From Hypomesus transpacificus (taxonomy: Eukaryota > Chordata > Actinopteri > Osmeriformes > Osmeridae): a DNA stretch of 64,000 bases. Positions 14,431 through 31,007 of the stretch are shown here, one piece after another. The stretch is taken from the NCBI RefSeq assembly GCF_021917145.1, contig NC_061078.1, positions 5,424,808-5,488,807 on the forward strand, in the 5' to 3' direction. Position 1 is the first letter of the stretch. Every line of letters starts with the position of its first letter. The position numbers and the translations under genes are program-made. Under the pieces are notes generated by a model that ran no database searches, was not told the DNA's origin, and was given only the letters and a program-made list of their open reading frames with translations.

Positions 14431-17400
14431 CTGTTCCTTACATCTCCCTCCACCCCAGCGGAGCTCCACTCGGACAGCAGGAAAGGTCCTCAACAAAACC
14501 ACATGTCCTCACAGACCCGAAACAGCTGGAAGACAAATCCAGGGCATTTATCTCATAATTGGGGATCATTACTGCATGAAATGTGATTTGCTGAAATGGT
14601 CCAACTCGTTACTTCTGATTTCTTCATGGATAATTGTTTTGTAGAATGAGGAACCATTAACCTGACAGTACCTTTATCCAAACCTTAACCCTTAGCTAAC
14701 CTTCACCAAACCTAAATCCTCACTTTTCCTAACCTCCTCCACAACAAAAGAAAAGTATTAAAATATAATTGATCATCAAATTCATTGCCCACTGAATTGC
14801 GAAAAACAGGTTGCATGAGAAGAAAACCGAGATCATCAATCCTTCACATGGGAGGCCTGTTCCACGCCCTGCAGTCTGCACAGAGACGTCCTCCCGGGCG
14901 TGTTGACTAAGGGCATGCACACTGTGTTATTGTTTCACAGGCCTATTACTGCAGACTTTGACGTATCCAGGTGTTGGTTTAAAGAAGCTAAGTGTTTCGT
15001 CTCCAACAGAGAGGGCGAGGCGGCACGGACGTGGCCTCATTTACTCAATGTCAGACTGGAGAACCCATGGGTTCTGTAACCACTGCCACATTTAAAAGAT
15101 TTCGTACCTTGTTCTCTGTTGGAAACAAAACCTTTCTCTTTGGTAATGAATGCCAGCGATGTGGTACATACATAAAAACCATTACAACCGTATGAAACGA
15201 CATTTCGGCTTTTACTGAGACTTGATTTACTGGAGATTGAAGTCTGCCTGCCCTGGGTTTATAAAGCACCTGGTTTGAGCTAGGCTTTGAGTTACTTCCC
15301 AAGTCTTATACTCACTTTCGACATTCCTATCCATTCCTTATGTAGCTGAAAGCCTCATCAGGAAGACCCCCATTGTATTTCCAGTTTGACTTAAAATATC
15401 AAACCGTTTTAAATCTGCACTTTTTTTTTACGTCTACAGCATTGGAGGCATACCTGTGGTAATGTTATGGATAGTAGAAGAATGTTTTAACTGTTATTAA
15501 GGGAAGGTTTCCTTTGGTTGCTGTTATAAAGGAGCCTCTCTTCTTGAGCTCTGAATAGACTTGTCTTTAACTGACTAACACAAACAGGAAACGGCCATTT
15601 ACATGGCAGCTACCTTCGGCTAATCCATGACTCCATTTTATACTCCATCTGGATCAGATTAGGCTCCATGGACGGATACTCAATGACACACTGCCAAGAA
15701 ATACTTTCCCTATTCGCTTTGCTTCCTTGGGCAAATATCAAGGCCTAACGTTTTGAAAGGAAGAAAAAGGGAGAGTGAAAAGAGAATGGAGAGAGTGGTA
15801 GAGGAATTGGCATTTGGGGGAAAGTGTGTGGGAGACGAGAATGAAAAGGAGGGAGAAGAAGGGAGATTAAACAGATATATCGAGACACTGATTTTGCCAC
15901 ACTGGAGAATTTTAATTATATTGTGATGAAACTCCCACCCTGCCACGATCAAACCGACTGAAAAAAAACGATAACGTCAGACGAGAGAGGAGAGGTCCCT
16001 TTCACGGCATGAACTGACTGACAGACGCTCCAGAACATTCCATGGAGTATGAAGTATCTGGTTGCAGTTTTGAGTGGTGTGGAGGGAGGTGGACATGGGG
16101 ATCAGTAAGGGGACTTGCTCCATTATATATATACAGATTGACATTATTATTATGATAGATGTTATTATGGGATGTTCCTCTAGGTCCGTAGGCTGTGTCG
16201 AGCTTCTATTCATACTCTGCGGGGGGATTTTGCATTTCAGGATATATTTCATGATCTTTTACAATAAGTATGATTTTTTTCATTGGGAAAAATGAAAGAT
16301 GTCCCCTATAAACATGTTGTGTAAGCTTCTGAGAGTTGTTTTCCGATACATACAGCTCAGTGCTAGTTCAAAAATGTTTGCAGGGGCTTGTTACTTTCCA
16401 GCCAATTATGTTCCAGCAATCCTGTTACAGCCAATCGCCTTGGATGAGGTGGGCTTTTCTCCTCAGCCCGTTTGGTGAAACCACTGTCAATCAAACTCCA
16501 GCTGGAGGAAAGTGCAGAAGTTCAGACAAGTACGGGGAGCGCACTTTCATATTTGTATTTATTTTTTAAAAAAAATGCTAGACTACCAATTGTAGCTTTA
16601 ATGTGGTTCAATTTCCCCTCCATTCCAGGGCCACTGGCTCCTTGTTAGCATCATCGCTAGCTGTGCCTGTTAACCGCAGTAAAGACTTACATTCTAGAGT
16701 AAAATCAATACGGCTCTGTCTTCTGCAGCCTACTTTATAGAACCAATTTAATTTCAAAGTCCAAATTGCTTCTAGTATACCGTACCTCAGTCCACGGTTC
16801 ACCAGACTTAATGCTAAACTGCAGCCTCGGTTTGCAAGCAGGTTGACTTGAATGAGAATGAAGACTGGCAAAATGTTGGCCTAACTGTGCAGATAAAATG
16901 CGTATAATAGACAGCACGAGTGTCTGATTTAGAGAGTGTTCAAACACATGAATACAAAGCATGTGTAAAGTCTAGGGAGGGGTTTAGGTCAGCTACACCT
17001 GGTTAGATCCTGTCAACAGAGAGACATACAGAGAGAAATAAGACAACATCTCGTATGTTAATGTAGACTTAAGTAGACTTGGTGTATAATGGGACTTCCA
17101 ATGATCAGTTCAACAAAGCATTTTTCCCGCTTTAACTCATCTCCGTACAGTGACACAGTGACTTTCCTGGCCAGGAATATTCTGTGTGAAATGGGTGACA
17201 GTGAAGATGATTTGTGTTGTGTGTTTCAGAGGAGGCAGTAGGAACCCCCCCCCCCCCCCCATTGTTTGGCTTTGAGAGAATGCTACCCACTGCACCGTGA
17301 CCGGAACTTCTCTGCTAAAATGAAACTGGGCTAGCTGTGTTTCAGATTGGCTTTGAAGCATAACCTTGGCAACCGCCACTAGTGATGTAGTGTATGGTAG

Positions 17401-18360
17401 TAGGGGAACCAGTGGTACTTAGCAAGAATAGTGGTACACAGCTTGAAAACACTTTTTTTTAATGAATTGACTTCTGTGAGTCAGGGAGGACTGACAGAGA
17501 AGATGTAGGGTTGATTTCCGTAAGCGAGTTTCAATCTTGGATGGATAATATCGACACAGTCAGCATGTTGTCCTTTGTCTGCATCAGGTCCACAATTCAT
17601 TTTACTGGAGCAGAGAGCAGTCGGAATAGCTTCAGGGCCAAAACACCAGCCATTCTGCTGTTCTGTTTTCATCACATGCAGGGCTGTGCCTCCAACTGAC
17701 TCCTCTCTCCTTATCCCAGGGTCTTTGACCTCCTTCAGCCACCTAAACAAGCTTTGTCTCATTTCATAACAAGCCCATTAGACACACGACAAGTGAGGCT
17801 CAACCACTGCAGGTCTGAAGAGAAGGTCTCAGCTCAAGGCTCCGACAGCTCACAAAAGCGCACTCACACACTCACACACACAACCTGTTTGTCCGTTTTA
17901 TATTCTCAGGGCATCCCATTTCAATCAGTGTTTTGAACCCAAGGTTCCTCGGGAGGTGAACATTTACCCATGTCTGAAGGAGGCGGGACCCCTCTCTCAC
18001 GGCCGGCCCTGCCCTCCGCCATCACGGCGCAGTCAAGCACAAAGCCGTGCCAATTCACACTGAGAGAGGTCGGAGGTCAAAGGTCGCTAACCTCTGACCT
18101 TTCGATAGCCTGATCTGCCCCAGTAGACCCTAACCCTGAAAGGAGTGCATTGTGGGAGTGGCTGGGAGACCAGGCCATCCAACCTGAGGTGGGGGTTGGA
18201 GGGGGGGGGGGGGGCAGGGTCTGAACCCCAGGAACGGTTTGCTCCCTCATAAACACTTTGTCACCCTTTATGGATCAAATGTGTTTATGTTTGACAGAAT
18301 ACAAACACAACCTGTGTTTTTACAATATGATAATGATATTTATATCTTATAAATACTGTA
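14431..18360. other. Non-coding stretch, nothing recognised
   Basis: Mostly unique, AT-rich sequence with short purine tracts (15755-15870) and a C-run at about 17247-17261. No exon, RNA gene or mobile element is evident. Confidence 0.4.
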
Positions 18361-18361
18361 T

Positions 18362-18499
18362 ACGGCCGGATTTCCCATATTCGTTGAGAAGCCCTTAACC
18401 CTAAGAGCTTCTTAGGAACGCTCTACAACGCTCTTAGAACGCTCCTGAGAAGCTCTTTGCGTTAAAAGCTCCCTAACAAATCTGGGAAACCCGGCCTAT
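18362..18499. mobile_element. Fold-back element, MITE-like (~138 bp)
   Basis: The left end reads ggccggatttcccatattcg. The right end, reverse-complemented, reads ggccgggtttcccagatttg. These are inverted repeats with a few mismatches. The interior (gagaagcccttaacc ... gttaaaagctccct) also pairs partly, so the whole unit can fold into one hairpin. The flanks are TA-rich, and a target duplication cannot be fixed. There is no coding capacity. Confidence 0.55.
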
Positions 18500-18859
18500 A
18501 TTATTATCAAGTGGGTTCGTTTAGTTGAATTGAATGTTTGAATGTTTTTACTGTAATGGGAAACAAAACTGAGTGTCCTCAGTTAACTTCAGGTCATGAA
18601 TCCAACACAGAGCATGCTGGGGGAATCCACACTGGAGAAAAAACACAAAATCAGTGTTTTAATATCTGGCTGAGAGTGTTCATCTTATCTTGAAGAGTTT
18701 CATAAAGTACTTGGAGGGAAACTTACAGTTAGTGACACAAGGTCTGGAATGAGATGAAACCAAAACCTCCCTTGAAATGTTGACTTTGAAGTAATAAACT
18801 AAACTAAAATATGGAGTGAGAGGAGTCTCGCACATCCACAGAGCCAAGGTGTCATCTAC

Positions 18860-19275
18860 TGGGGGGAGGAGAGAGGTGGAGCAGGGAGGTGGAGGTGGGG
18901 AGAGGAGGGGAGAGGAAGGATGGAGGAAGAGGAGGGGAGAGGAGGAGGGAGGTTGAGGAGGGGAGAGGAGGGAGGTTGAGGAGGGGAGAGGAAGAGGGAG
19001 GTGGAGGGGAGAGGAAGGAGGAAGAGGAGGGGAGAGGAGAGGAGGAGGGAGGTGGAGGATGGGAGAGGAGGGAGGAAGAGGAGGGGAGAGGAGGAGGGAG
19101 GTGGAGGGGAGAGGAGGGGAGAGGAGGAGGGGAGAGGGAGAAGGGGAGGGGACAGGAAGGGAGAGGTTGGGAGAGGGAGGGGGGGAGGAAGAGGGGAGAA
19201 GGAGGAGGGGAGAGGAGGGAGGAGGAGGGGAGAGGAGGGGAGAGGGAGAGGGAGAGGGAGAAGGGGAGAAGGGAG
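18860..19275. repeat. GGA/GGGAGA polypurine tract
   Basis: About 415 bp that is almost entirely purine on the plus strand (gaggaggggagaggagg repeats). All frames over it are open because of composition, and none is a plausible protein. Confidence 0.92.
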
Positions 19276-20036
19276 TCAGATATTGTCTGGACCCAGTCGT
19301 TGGAAGATGGGTTTCTCTGACCTGACATGTAATGCTGATGCAATCACAGTCTAATGAGATTAGATACTATAGAGACACACACACACACACAAGCATGCAG
19401 GAAGGTGTAGACCTAAACACACACATACACACACAAAATGCCATGCCTTGGGGGAAACTCCAGTTCAGGTTCTGTCCAGTGCTTGGCATTGAAGAGCAGA
19501 GCTGTCTCTCTACCCCACACCCTTCCATCATGTCAACCCAGTCCACATGGAGACTCAGAGAAGAAGAAAACCAGGAAGTGAGGCCCTCTAACACAGAGTA
19601 CCCTGGGAGAAACTCAGGAGACCTCAGTAGGGAAGCTCGTTGTTTAATCAAGTAAAACCCTTTGAATACCAAGCATCTAATGTGAACAAATTGTTCTTCA
19701 CAGCACAACACAAGACTATTTAATAAAAAGTAAATACCAGTAGTTGCTTTTGCCAAAAACCTAGGAAATACAGATGAATTAACCCAAAAACGATGAATCA
19801 CCAATGACTGTAAATGGACCAGAGAGATCATTTTAATTGCTTTGAGCCATGGATCCCATTTGGGTGTTGTAGTTCAGAAGCTGTGGCGTTCTAAAGCATT
19901 CACACTGGAGTGATGATGGAACTGGTCTCTCTTTACACATCCAGACTGCTGGAGGCATGAATGAGATGGCAGTAGTCAGGCCATGAGCCAAACAGTCAGG
20001 CCAGGCCACCAGATGGTAGAGAAGGCTGTTGGGGTG

Positions 20037-20462
20037 GTAAGGGGAGTGTGGGTGAGGGGGTGTGGAGTAGAAGGGGGTGTGTGGGTGAGGGGGTGTGGAG
20101 TAGAAGGGGGTGTGTGGGTGAGGGGGTGTGGAGTAGAAGGTGGAGTGTGGGTGAGGGGGTGTGGAGTAGAAGGGGGTGTGTGGGTGAGGGGGTGTGGAGT
20201 AGAAGGGGGTGTGTGGGTGAGGGGGTGTGGAGTAGAAGGGGGTGTGTGGGTGAGGGGGTGTGGAGTAGAAGGGGGTGTGTGGGTGAGGGGGTGTGGAGTA
20301 GAAGGGGGTGTGTGGGTGAGGGGGTGTGGAGTAGAAGGGGGTGTGTGGGTGAGGGGGTGTGGAGTAGAAGGGGGTTTGTGGGTGAGGGGGTGTGGAGTAG
20401 AAGGGGGTGTGTGGGTGAGGGGGTGTGGAGTAGAAGGGGGTGTGTGGGTGAGGGGGTCGGGG
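20037..20462. repeat. 33-bp G-rich minisatellite (~13 copies)
   Basis: The unit is 33 bp and contains gggtgagggggtgtggagta. It is near-perfect over about 13 copies. Because 33 is a multiple of three, it keeps several frames open as 11-residue repeats on both strands. Confidence 0.93.
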
Positions 20463-21763
20463 GTGGGTGTGGGGGGGAGTGTGAATGAGGAGAGGTAGGG
20501 GGAGTGTGGGGGTTGTGGTGGTGAGGGAGGAATTCACTTATTTTGGACTGTACCTTATTATTATTACCTCTTCCTGATTCGAAAGGCAGTCAGCCAATCA
20601 GTAAATTCACATATCTAGATGATAGTAGTTTCGTTCAAACTCTGTGTGGAGGTTTCTGAGTAGATCAATTCTGGACTATACGCTCTCTGAAAGAATAAGC
20701 TGTCCTCTGAGGGACTCTTCCTAAACTCTCCAGCTTCAGACTTGTTTTTCAGTAGCTGACAAGGCAAACAGCTACACCCTGTTCTCTTTGACTGCCAAGT
20801 GTACGGACAATAAATGAATGTTCCTCTGACAAGATTGACTAATTGGCTGTGAACAGGGAGGTTTGATTAAATTGACCTTCTTTCCACGAAGAGTTAATTA
20901 TTAGTGAGTTGTAATTAGTGAGTTGTAACTCTTCTTGTCAGCATGAAATTACAGTGTGAGGTGAATGTTGAGAAATATGACGTTGTGCCTTTGTTTGTCT
21001 CAATTACACTTAAATTGACATCTAAATTTCACTGATCATTGTCCATTTAGTCCAGTGGCCAGGCCTTGTCTCGCGATCCTTAGTAGGTTGGTCATTTGTG
21101 ACATCAGTGTTCAGAAGAATCGCATTCCTCAGTAAAAGAAAATGAAAGAATCCACCAGCTCAGCTTCGGAGCAGAATTAAGACACAGTTTAAGAATCGAG
21201 CACACCCAAAACTACATCCAACTGACTTTTAAAACGCAGTATTCTGAATGTGCGTCAGTGTGCATGTATGGAGCTGACTGTGGGATTTTCAATGCATCTG
21301 AGAGAGTTGTCATCTCAGAGTGAGACAGTTTTCATCTGCAGAGTGAGACAGTTTTCATCTCAGAGTGAGACAGTTGTCATCTGCAGAGTGAGACAGTTTT
21401 CATCTGCAGAGTAAGACAGTTTTCATCTGCAGAGTGAGACAGTTGTCATCTGCAGAGTAAGAGACTCAGCAAGTCTCCTTTGCGTCAGCAACAGCCACGG
21501 TTCATCACTAGATTGCTGTTTCCGACTGACTCATTCAGCTTTAATGGGCTCGTTCACACCCCTGAAGATAAAACATGCTCAATGTAAATTCAAATGTAAA
21601 CTGTGCAGAGTGGGAGTCTTTCAGCCGGCCTGTTAGGACGATGCTGCCATGCTGTCAAGTCAGTAAACGGTTCAAAACACGTCCGTACTGAAGTCTAACC
21701 GATGTATGTGTGTGTGTGTGTGCCTGGGCTCCTGCTTCCAGGCTGGGTGTCCCTGCAAGGCCT
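20463..21763. other. Flank left of the assembly gap, upstream of cibar2
   Basis: No coding exon seen. It contains about eight copies of a roughly 23-bp repeat (gagtgagacagttttcatct, about 21300-21465). It may hold the distal promoter of cibar2, but the sequence next to the start codon is missing. Confidence 0.4.
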
Positions 21764-21863
21764 NNNNNNNNNNNNNNNNNNNNNNNNNNNNNNNNNNNNN
21801 NNNNNNNNNNNNNNNNNNNNNNNNNNNNNNNNNNNNNNNNNNNNNNNNNNNNNNNNNNNNNNN
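21764..21863. other. Assembly gap (100 N)
   Basis: Exactly 100 undefined bases, the usual placeholder for a gap of unknown size. It lies 36 bp before the cibar2 start codon and so removes most of its 5' UTR and core promoter. Confidence 0.99.
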
Positions 21864-21899
21864 CGAGGGCAGCTTCCTTTGGCAGTCAACCGCGACAAA

Positions 21900-25147
<3,248 letters not shown>

Positions 25148-25560
25148 TACACACACACACACACACACATACACACACACACACACTTATACACACCGAT
25201 GCTGTAGACCCCCTGACAGCTGATGGGTCGTGAGCTTGTAGTGAGTCGTTGCGTCAGGGCCGTGTGTTGTGCCTCCTGATGACTGGAGCTGCAGTGCTGC
25301 TCAACACACATCTGCATGGAGCCGTTTGAGACTGGAGCTGGAAATATGGGCGGCCATATTGTGAAGCAGCTGATAGATAGGTGATGAATACGCAACGAGA
25401 AATCTAGAATTTTCTTTTTTTTGACAGCTGTTTTTTCTGAAGAGTCCGATCTAATAAATGCAACTGATCTGATTCTGTCTGTGTAAATACTGTATATCAC
25501 ATTGACTACACTGCTGAAAACTGAGAAAATAATTTATTTCACAGGCACAGAGCATAGGTA
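25148..25560 (+). other. cibar2: cibar2 3' UTR and flank
   Basis: A CA microsatellite starts directly after the stop codon (25150-25190). An AATAAA lies at about 25453 (ctaataaatgc) and is a candidate polyadenylation signal. Confidence 0.45.
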
Positions 25561-25929
25561 TATTTGTTTAGACCCAACGTAGTTAAATCAACCTAGAAGA
25601 CAAAACAACAATAACAGTATGATTAAAACATTATACATTTCATCATACACCACAACATAGTTTTTGTGTCGCACATTCAGATGTCAAATACAAAAGAGAC
25701 TAATCTAAACATATAAATGCAAATGCAAAGTTTTATGGACATAACCGGCGTGTCTAATGCTAATAAAACTGAAAAATAAACCATCATCTTATTTCCATAG
25801 AAATTAGTTTGTGAGTGAGTGCCTGGCTGTGTTTCCGTGGTGAGCGGGGTGTGTTTCCGTGGTGAACGCGATTGGTCTGTCCTGAAGGTTTGCAGATCAG
25901 GCCGAGCATCGACACTCACTGGGCTGTGT

Positions 25930-26145
25930 GGCAAACACACACACCTATACACACCTTTACACATTCACACACACACACCTATACACATTCACACGCACTC
26001 ACCAATACACACACCTATACACACCTTTACACACTCACACGCACACACCTATACACATTCACACGCACTCACCAATACACACACACATACACCTATACAC
26101 ACACACCTATACACACACACATCTATACCCACACACCTGTACCCA
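25930..26145. repeat. CACCTATACACATTCACAC compound microsatellite
   Basis: CA-rich units with cacctatacacattcacac phrasing, about 10 irregular copies. Confidence 0.88.
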
Positions 26146-28069
26146 CACATACCGTCTGTCTATGTCACTCAAGTCTGACATCAACTGTCTGCCAGTGAAT
26201 GTCACACCAGTATAAACCAGTAGAGGGCAGCAGAGTGTCATCTCCATGGCCCCTCTGAAGAACCTGAATGAGGCGCACATGCATGTGATGTATGACATCA
26301 CACTAACACACAGATGCTCAACACAAACTCATATGTGCGTCAGAAAGCAATGAAAGCAATAAACAAACAGCTATCAGAGTGTAGCGGTAACCTTGACGCC
26401 TGCAGTGAAAAATATGCATCATATATTAAATGTACTTGTTGCAGTGACCTGATGTTAAAGAGTATTATTGGCCGTGCACACACATACACACACACGTGCG
26501 CAGACAGACATGGGATAAGTGCTTGTTTGGCAGATGTGAAGTGTCCAGATCCTCTGCATTAAAAGCCTATAAATGTATCATGTTTCCTGGCTGCGATACG
26601 TGCTGCAGAGGAGTCCTGTTGACCACACACGCGCACGCACACACACACACACACGCGCGCACACACACACACGCGCACACACACACACGTGACCCCTCAG
26701 TCTGGTGAGAAAAGGGGGTGGGGGGTTGTAATCCTGTGGGAGAGACTGAGGTGTGTGTGTGTGTGAGAGAGAGAGATAGCAGTCGCATTATTATTTAATG
26801 AGTTTGTCTCTGAGTGTTCCAGACCCCAGGGCCGGCTGGGACGTGCCCTGCAGCACAGAAGTGATACACATACTCACACGAACACAGACACACACGCACA
26901 CATACTCACACGAACACACACACACACTCACATACACACTCACATACACATGAGTGATACTGTTAGCATAGGTTAAACAGATCACACACACGCACAAACA
27001 CACGCACACAAAGGAATATGTACACACACTCACTTGTACACGCACAGGAATACACACACACACACCCCCCCCCCCCCCCCCCTCCAGACACACACACACA
27101 TCCCAACTATTTCCCCGTTCACGCCTGGCTGCTGATTGGTGCATCGTGTGGGAGGGGAGACAGAGGATGGGATGGATATCCCAGGGTCGCCGTGGTGACA
27201 GCAGTCACGTTTCGCTGAGTCACTCAGGCGCCCGTCTGCCTGCCCCAACAAGGCACGCCAGGGGCGGGGTATGGGTGCTGTGACATCACTTCCTGTGATA
27301 AACTCCCACCTATTTAGTGAGAAAGGGAGAGAGAGTGAGAAAGAGAGAGTGAGAGATAGTGAGAGATAGTGAGAGAGAGAGTCTGGACATGGCTGCTTTG
27401 TGATCCATCATTGGGAGATGCCTGCCTCCCCTCTCTACACCTCTTCCTCTTGTGGTTGTGTCTGTGTGCGTACGTGTATATTTGGCTGTACCTGTGGTGT
27501 GTGTGTGTGCATGTTAAAAGGTGTGTAAGTGAGTACGTGCTTGAAGTTTCCTTGCTGTGTGTGTGTGTCTGTTTGAGTGTGTGACAGCAGGATTTAAAAG
27601 AATAGAAAGGAATACAAAAATGTGGCAACATTCAGCCAGAGCGACAGAAATGACCAAAAAAGTAATAAGAAAAGCTCAAGGGGGAATAGCAGGATTGTCC
27701 AGAAATTGCCAACCTGCCCCCCCCCCCCCCCCACATCCTCACTGTAGCAACACATGATTTATTTATCGCAATACTTCCTGCCTCAATAACTTGGGATTGT
27801 TCTAGAGGGTCACTGCAGTGAAGTTCTTCTCAGTATATCACAGTGTCAGAAGGGCCATGTCTGGAACTGGTAGTGGGAACCATGAGAATACTAAGTGGTT
27901 TCCCAGTATGGCCTTGAACCAGCTACAGGACCCACACTCCCACAGAAGCAGAGAGCTGGACTGCTGCCCTCGCTGGAGCTGGACATAACAGGCCACAGAT
28001 CACCCTGGATGTTTTGCGAAAAATATTTACAGATGAAATAAGGACATGCAGAGGACGATGAGAGTTTGT
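26146..28069. other. Intergenic stretch with CA/CG runs, no gene seen
   Basis: Contains CA runs (26625-26690, 26868-27060), C-runs (27065-27082, 27717-27732) and a GA tract (27320-27380). Otherwise unique sequence without recognisable exons. Confidence 0.4.
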
Positions 28070-28200
28070 CAGAGATGGCAAAAGTAAACATTCTTCACTC
28101 AAGTAGACGTACAGATACTCATGTTTAAAAAAGACTCTGGTAAAAGTGCTGACTACACTTTCACTCAAGTTAAAAGAAAAAGTCAGTGTCTTTATAAACT
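28070..28200 (+). mobile_element. hAT remnant (Tol2-like end)
   Basis: Begins CAGAGATGGCAAAAGTAAAC and continues with aagtag.cgtacagatactc and atgtttaaaaa, closely matching the segment at 51089 inside atmin. CAGAGRTG…AAAGTA is an end typical of Tol2-like hAT elements. Only one end is visible. Confidence 0.55.
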
Positions 28201-28224
28201 TTTTTAGAAAAAAACTTATTTCTC

Positions 28225-28294
28225 TCTCTGTCTATCTGTCTTTCTGTGTGTCCATCACTTAACCACCATCTCTCTTTCTCTTTCTCTTTCTCTG

Positions 28295-28345
<51 letters not shown>
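28225..28345. repeat. CT then CA microsatellite
   Basis: Irregular TCTC/TTTC repeat followed by a CA run from about 28306 to 28343. Confidence 0.88.
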
Positions 28346-28346
<1 letters not shown>

Positions 28347-28424
28347 TGTCTCTCAGGGGTGACTACATGGCAGATCTTTCCTTGAGCACATTCCTCCTGT
28401 GTGGTTGAGACTGAAGACGGGCTG

Positions 28425-28955
28425 GGAGCAGAGGCTGGGAGTAGAGGCTGGGAGCAGAGGCTGGGAGCAGAGGCTGGGAGCAGAGGCTAGAAGCAGAGGC
28501 TGGGAGCAGAGGCTGGGAGTAGAGGTTGGGAGCAGAGGCTGGGAGCAGAGGCTGGGAGCAGAGGCTGGGAGCAGAGGCTGGGAGTAGAGGCTGGGAGCAG
28601 AGGCTGGGAGCAGAGGCTGGGAGTAGAGGCTGGGAGCAGAGGCTGGGAGCAGAGGCTGGGAGCAGAGGCTAGAAGCAGAGGCTTGGAGTAGAGGCTGGGA
28701 GCAGAGGTTGGGAGCAGAGGCTGGGAGCAGAGGCTGGGAGCAGAGGCTGGGAGTAGAGGCTGGGAGCAGGGGCTGGGAGCAGAGGCTGGGAGCAGAGGCT
28801 AGAAGCAGAGGCTTGGAGTAGAGGCTGGGAGCAGAGGTTGGGAGCAGAGGCTGGGAGCAGAGGCTAGAAGCAGAGGCTGGGAGTAGAGGCTGGGAGCAGA
28901 GGCTGGGAGCAGAGGCTAGAAGCAGAGGCTGGAAGTAGAGGCTGGGAGCAGAGGA
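28425..28955. repeat. 13-bp minisatellite CTGGGAGCAGAGG (~40 copies)
   Basis: The unit is CTGGGAGCAGAGG with variants CTGGGAGTAGAGG, CTAGAAGCAGAGG and CTTGGAGTAGAGG. Variant order repeats in blocks (28640-28730 and 28790-28870 are alike), indicating segmental duplication inside the array. Confidence 0.94.
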
Positions 28956-29116
28956 CCGGGCTGGGAGGCCTGGAGATGCACACACCAGGCACGTGAGCTT
29001 TCATGGGCTCTGAGTGTCTGTGTGTGTTTGTGTTGGAGAATATTAATGGGATTCTGTGTGTGTGTGTGTGTGTGTGTGCATGTGTGTGTGCGTGTGCGTG
29101 TGAATTGGAAAAATAG

Positions 29117-29222
<106 letters not shown>

Positions 29223-29439
29223 ATGAACAACATTACATATTATATAAGTGTGCAGAGCGCTGCTAGAGAGGCTACCTTGGTGAGCTGCAGGGTTTGGCTC
29301 ATGGATGGACTTCCAGAGGGAGGGGCTGCTGGCAGACATCTCTGCCCAGCAGAGGGCTGCACTGATCGGGCCCAGGAGCTCAGAGGGCCGGTCAGGGCCT
29401 CCATCTTCACCAAATCTCACTTTTTGATATTCCTGAACA

Positions 29440-29530
29440 TTTAGATTTACATCATATTCATTTAGCAGATTCATTGTATTCATTTGATACAAAGTGATGT
29501 ACAAATAGGGTATACAGCACCAACGTACAA
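29440..29530 (-). mobile_element. LINE/SINE 3' tail relic
   Basis: The plus strand reads catattcatttagcagattc then aagtgatgtacaaatagggt, the diverged reverse complement of the common teleost tail seen at 5686. No coding part remains. Confidence 0.5.
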
Positions 29531-30199
29531 CTGAAGTGCATGGTTTCTTACAGAGACCAAGGACCAAGGTTCCTGTGTCTACCAGGAACAGTAGAAAATA
29601 CCCACTTCTCATCTCCAAGGTAACAATAATATCTCAACTACATTGCGGCAATAACACCGCATCTCTACAAGAATAATATCATATGTACACATACGATGTA
29701 TTAAATAATACCACTGACAAACACGTGTTAAAGGCTGGCTGTGAAAATTCACCTCAGGGTTAAAATCATATTAAAAATAAATATGCTCGTATTATTACAA
29801 TCATGCTTTAGGGCTAAAGATATTGCAGCTGTCTTTAAATACGACACCAACAGCAACATCTAATGAGAGTGAGGGGATGGTTACTGGGAACGGAGGAACT
29901 GGCTGGTCATGAACCTAGAGAATGGTAGAGAGACAGAGATGGAGGGTTGGAGGGATGGAAGAAGGGAGGAAGGAGGCTGGGAGGAGGAGAAGTGGGGACA
30001 GAGAGGGGGGAGTGGAGAGAGGAGAGAAAGGGGAAGAGAATGATTCAATTTGACTGCCGTCTCCAAATCCTCGTCTGTGTGTGTGTGTGTGTGTGCGTGC
30101 GTGTCTGTGCTCACACATGCATGTGTGAGTGTGCGTACATGCTTGCGTGCGTCTACACGTGTGTGAGAATGAGCCGACGCAGACGAGACACCGAGTCGC

Positions 30200-30772
30200 C
30201 CAAGTCACACACACCCTCCCCCCCCCCCCACACACACACACACCCTCCCCCCCCCACACACACACACACCCTCCCCCACACACACACACACACACCCTCC
30301 CCCCCCCACACACACCCTCCCCCCCCCACACACACACACACCCTCCCCCCCCACACACACACACACACACCCTCCCCCCCCCCACACACACACACACCCT
30401 CCCCCCCCCCCCACACACACACACCCTCCCCCCCCCCCCCCCACACACACACCCTCCCCCCCCCCCACACACACACCCTCCCCCCCCCACACACACACAC
30501 CCTCCCCCCCCAAACACACACACACCCTCCCCCCCCCACACACACACACACCCTCCCCCCCCCCCACACACACACACCCCTCCCCCCCCCCCCACACACA
30601 CACACCCTCCCCCCCCCCCCCACACACACACACCCTCCCCCCCCCCCCACACACACACACACCCTCCCCCCCCCCCACACACACACACCCTCCCCCCCCC
30701 CACACACACACACACCCTCCCCCCCCCCCCACACACACACACACCCTCCCCCCCCACACACACACAATCAAT
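30200..30772. repeat. Compound (CA)n/C-run repeat, ~27 units
   Basis: Units of ccctcccccccc then cacacacaca, 17-27 bp long and varying in C-run length (5-14) and CA number. Long frames on both strands are compositional. Confidence 0.95.
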
Positions 30773-31007
30773 CAATCAATCAATACTGCAGGCAAGAAAC
30801 ATGATACCAGGGGAAGTGCATGGAGATGCAGCATGAATGATTTAACAATCACATCCATGCGGTAATCTCTCGCTTACTGCCTTTTCTGTCATGATGGCAT
30901 GGCTGCAGGTGTGGACATGCAGCGGCTGCAGCGGCTGTCAGCACGTGTGCTGGTGAGTGGTGGATGATCATCATCCTGGCTGTCCAGGAGGTTGGGGTTG
31001 GAGTAAT

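Noticed and set aside
19833-20537. 234-codon Pro/His/Ser-rich frame
   Set aside because: It is the 33-bp minisatellite read on the minus strand; no similarity outside the repeat.
28353-28985. 210-codon Leu/Ser/Pro-rich frame
   Set aside because: It is the 13-bp minisatellite read on the minus strand.
29947-30836. Long His/Pro/Thr-rich and Gly/Cys/Val-rich frames
   Set aside because: They come entirely from the CA/C-run repeat on either strand.
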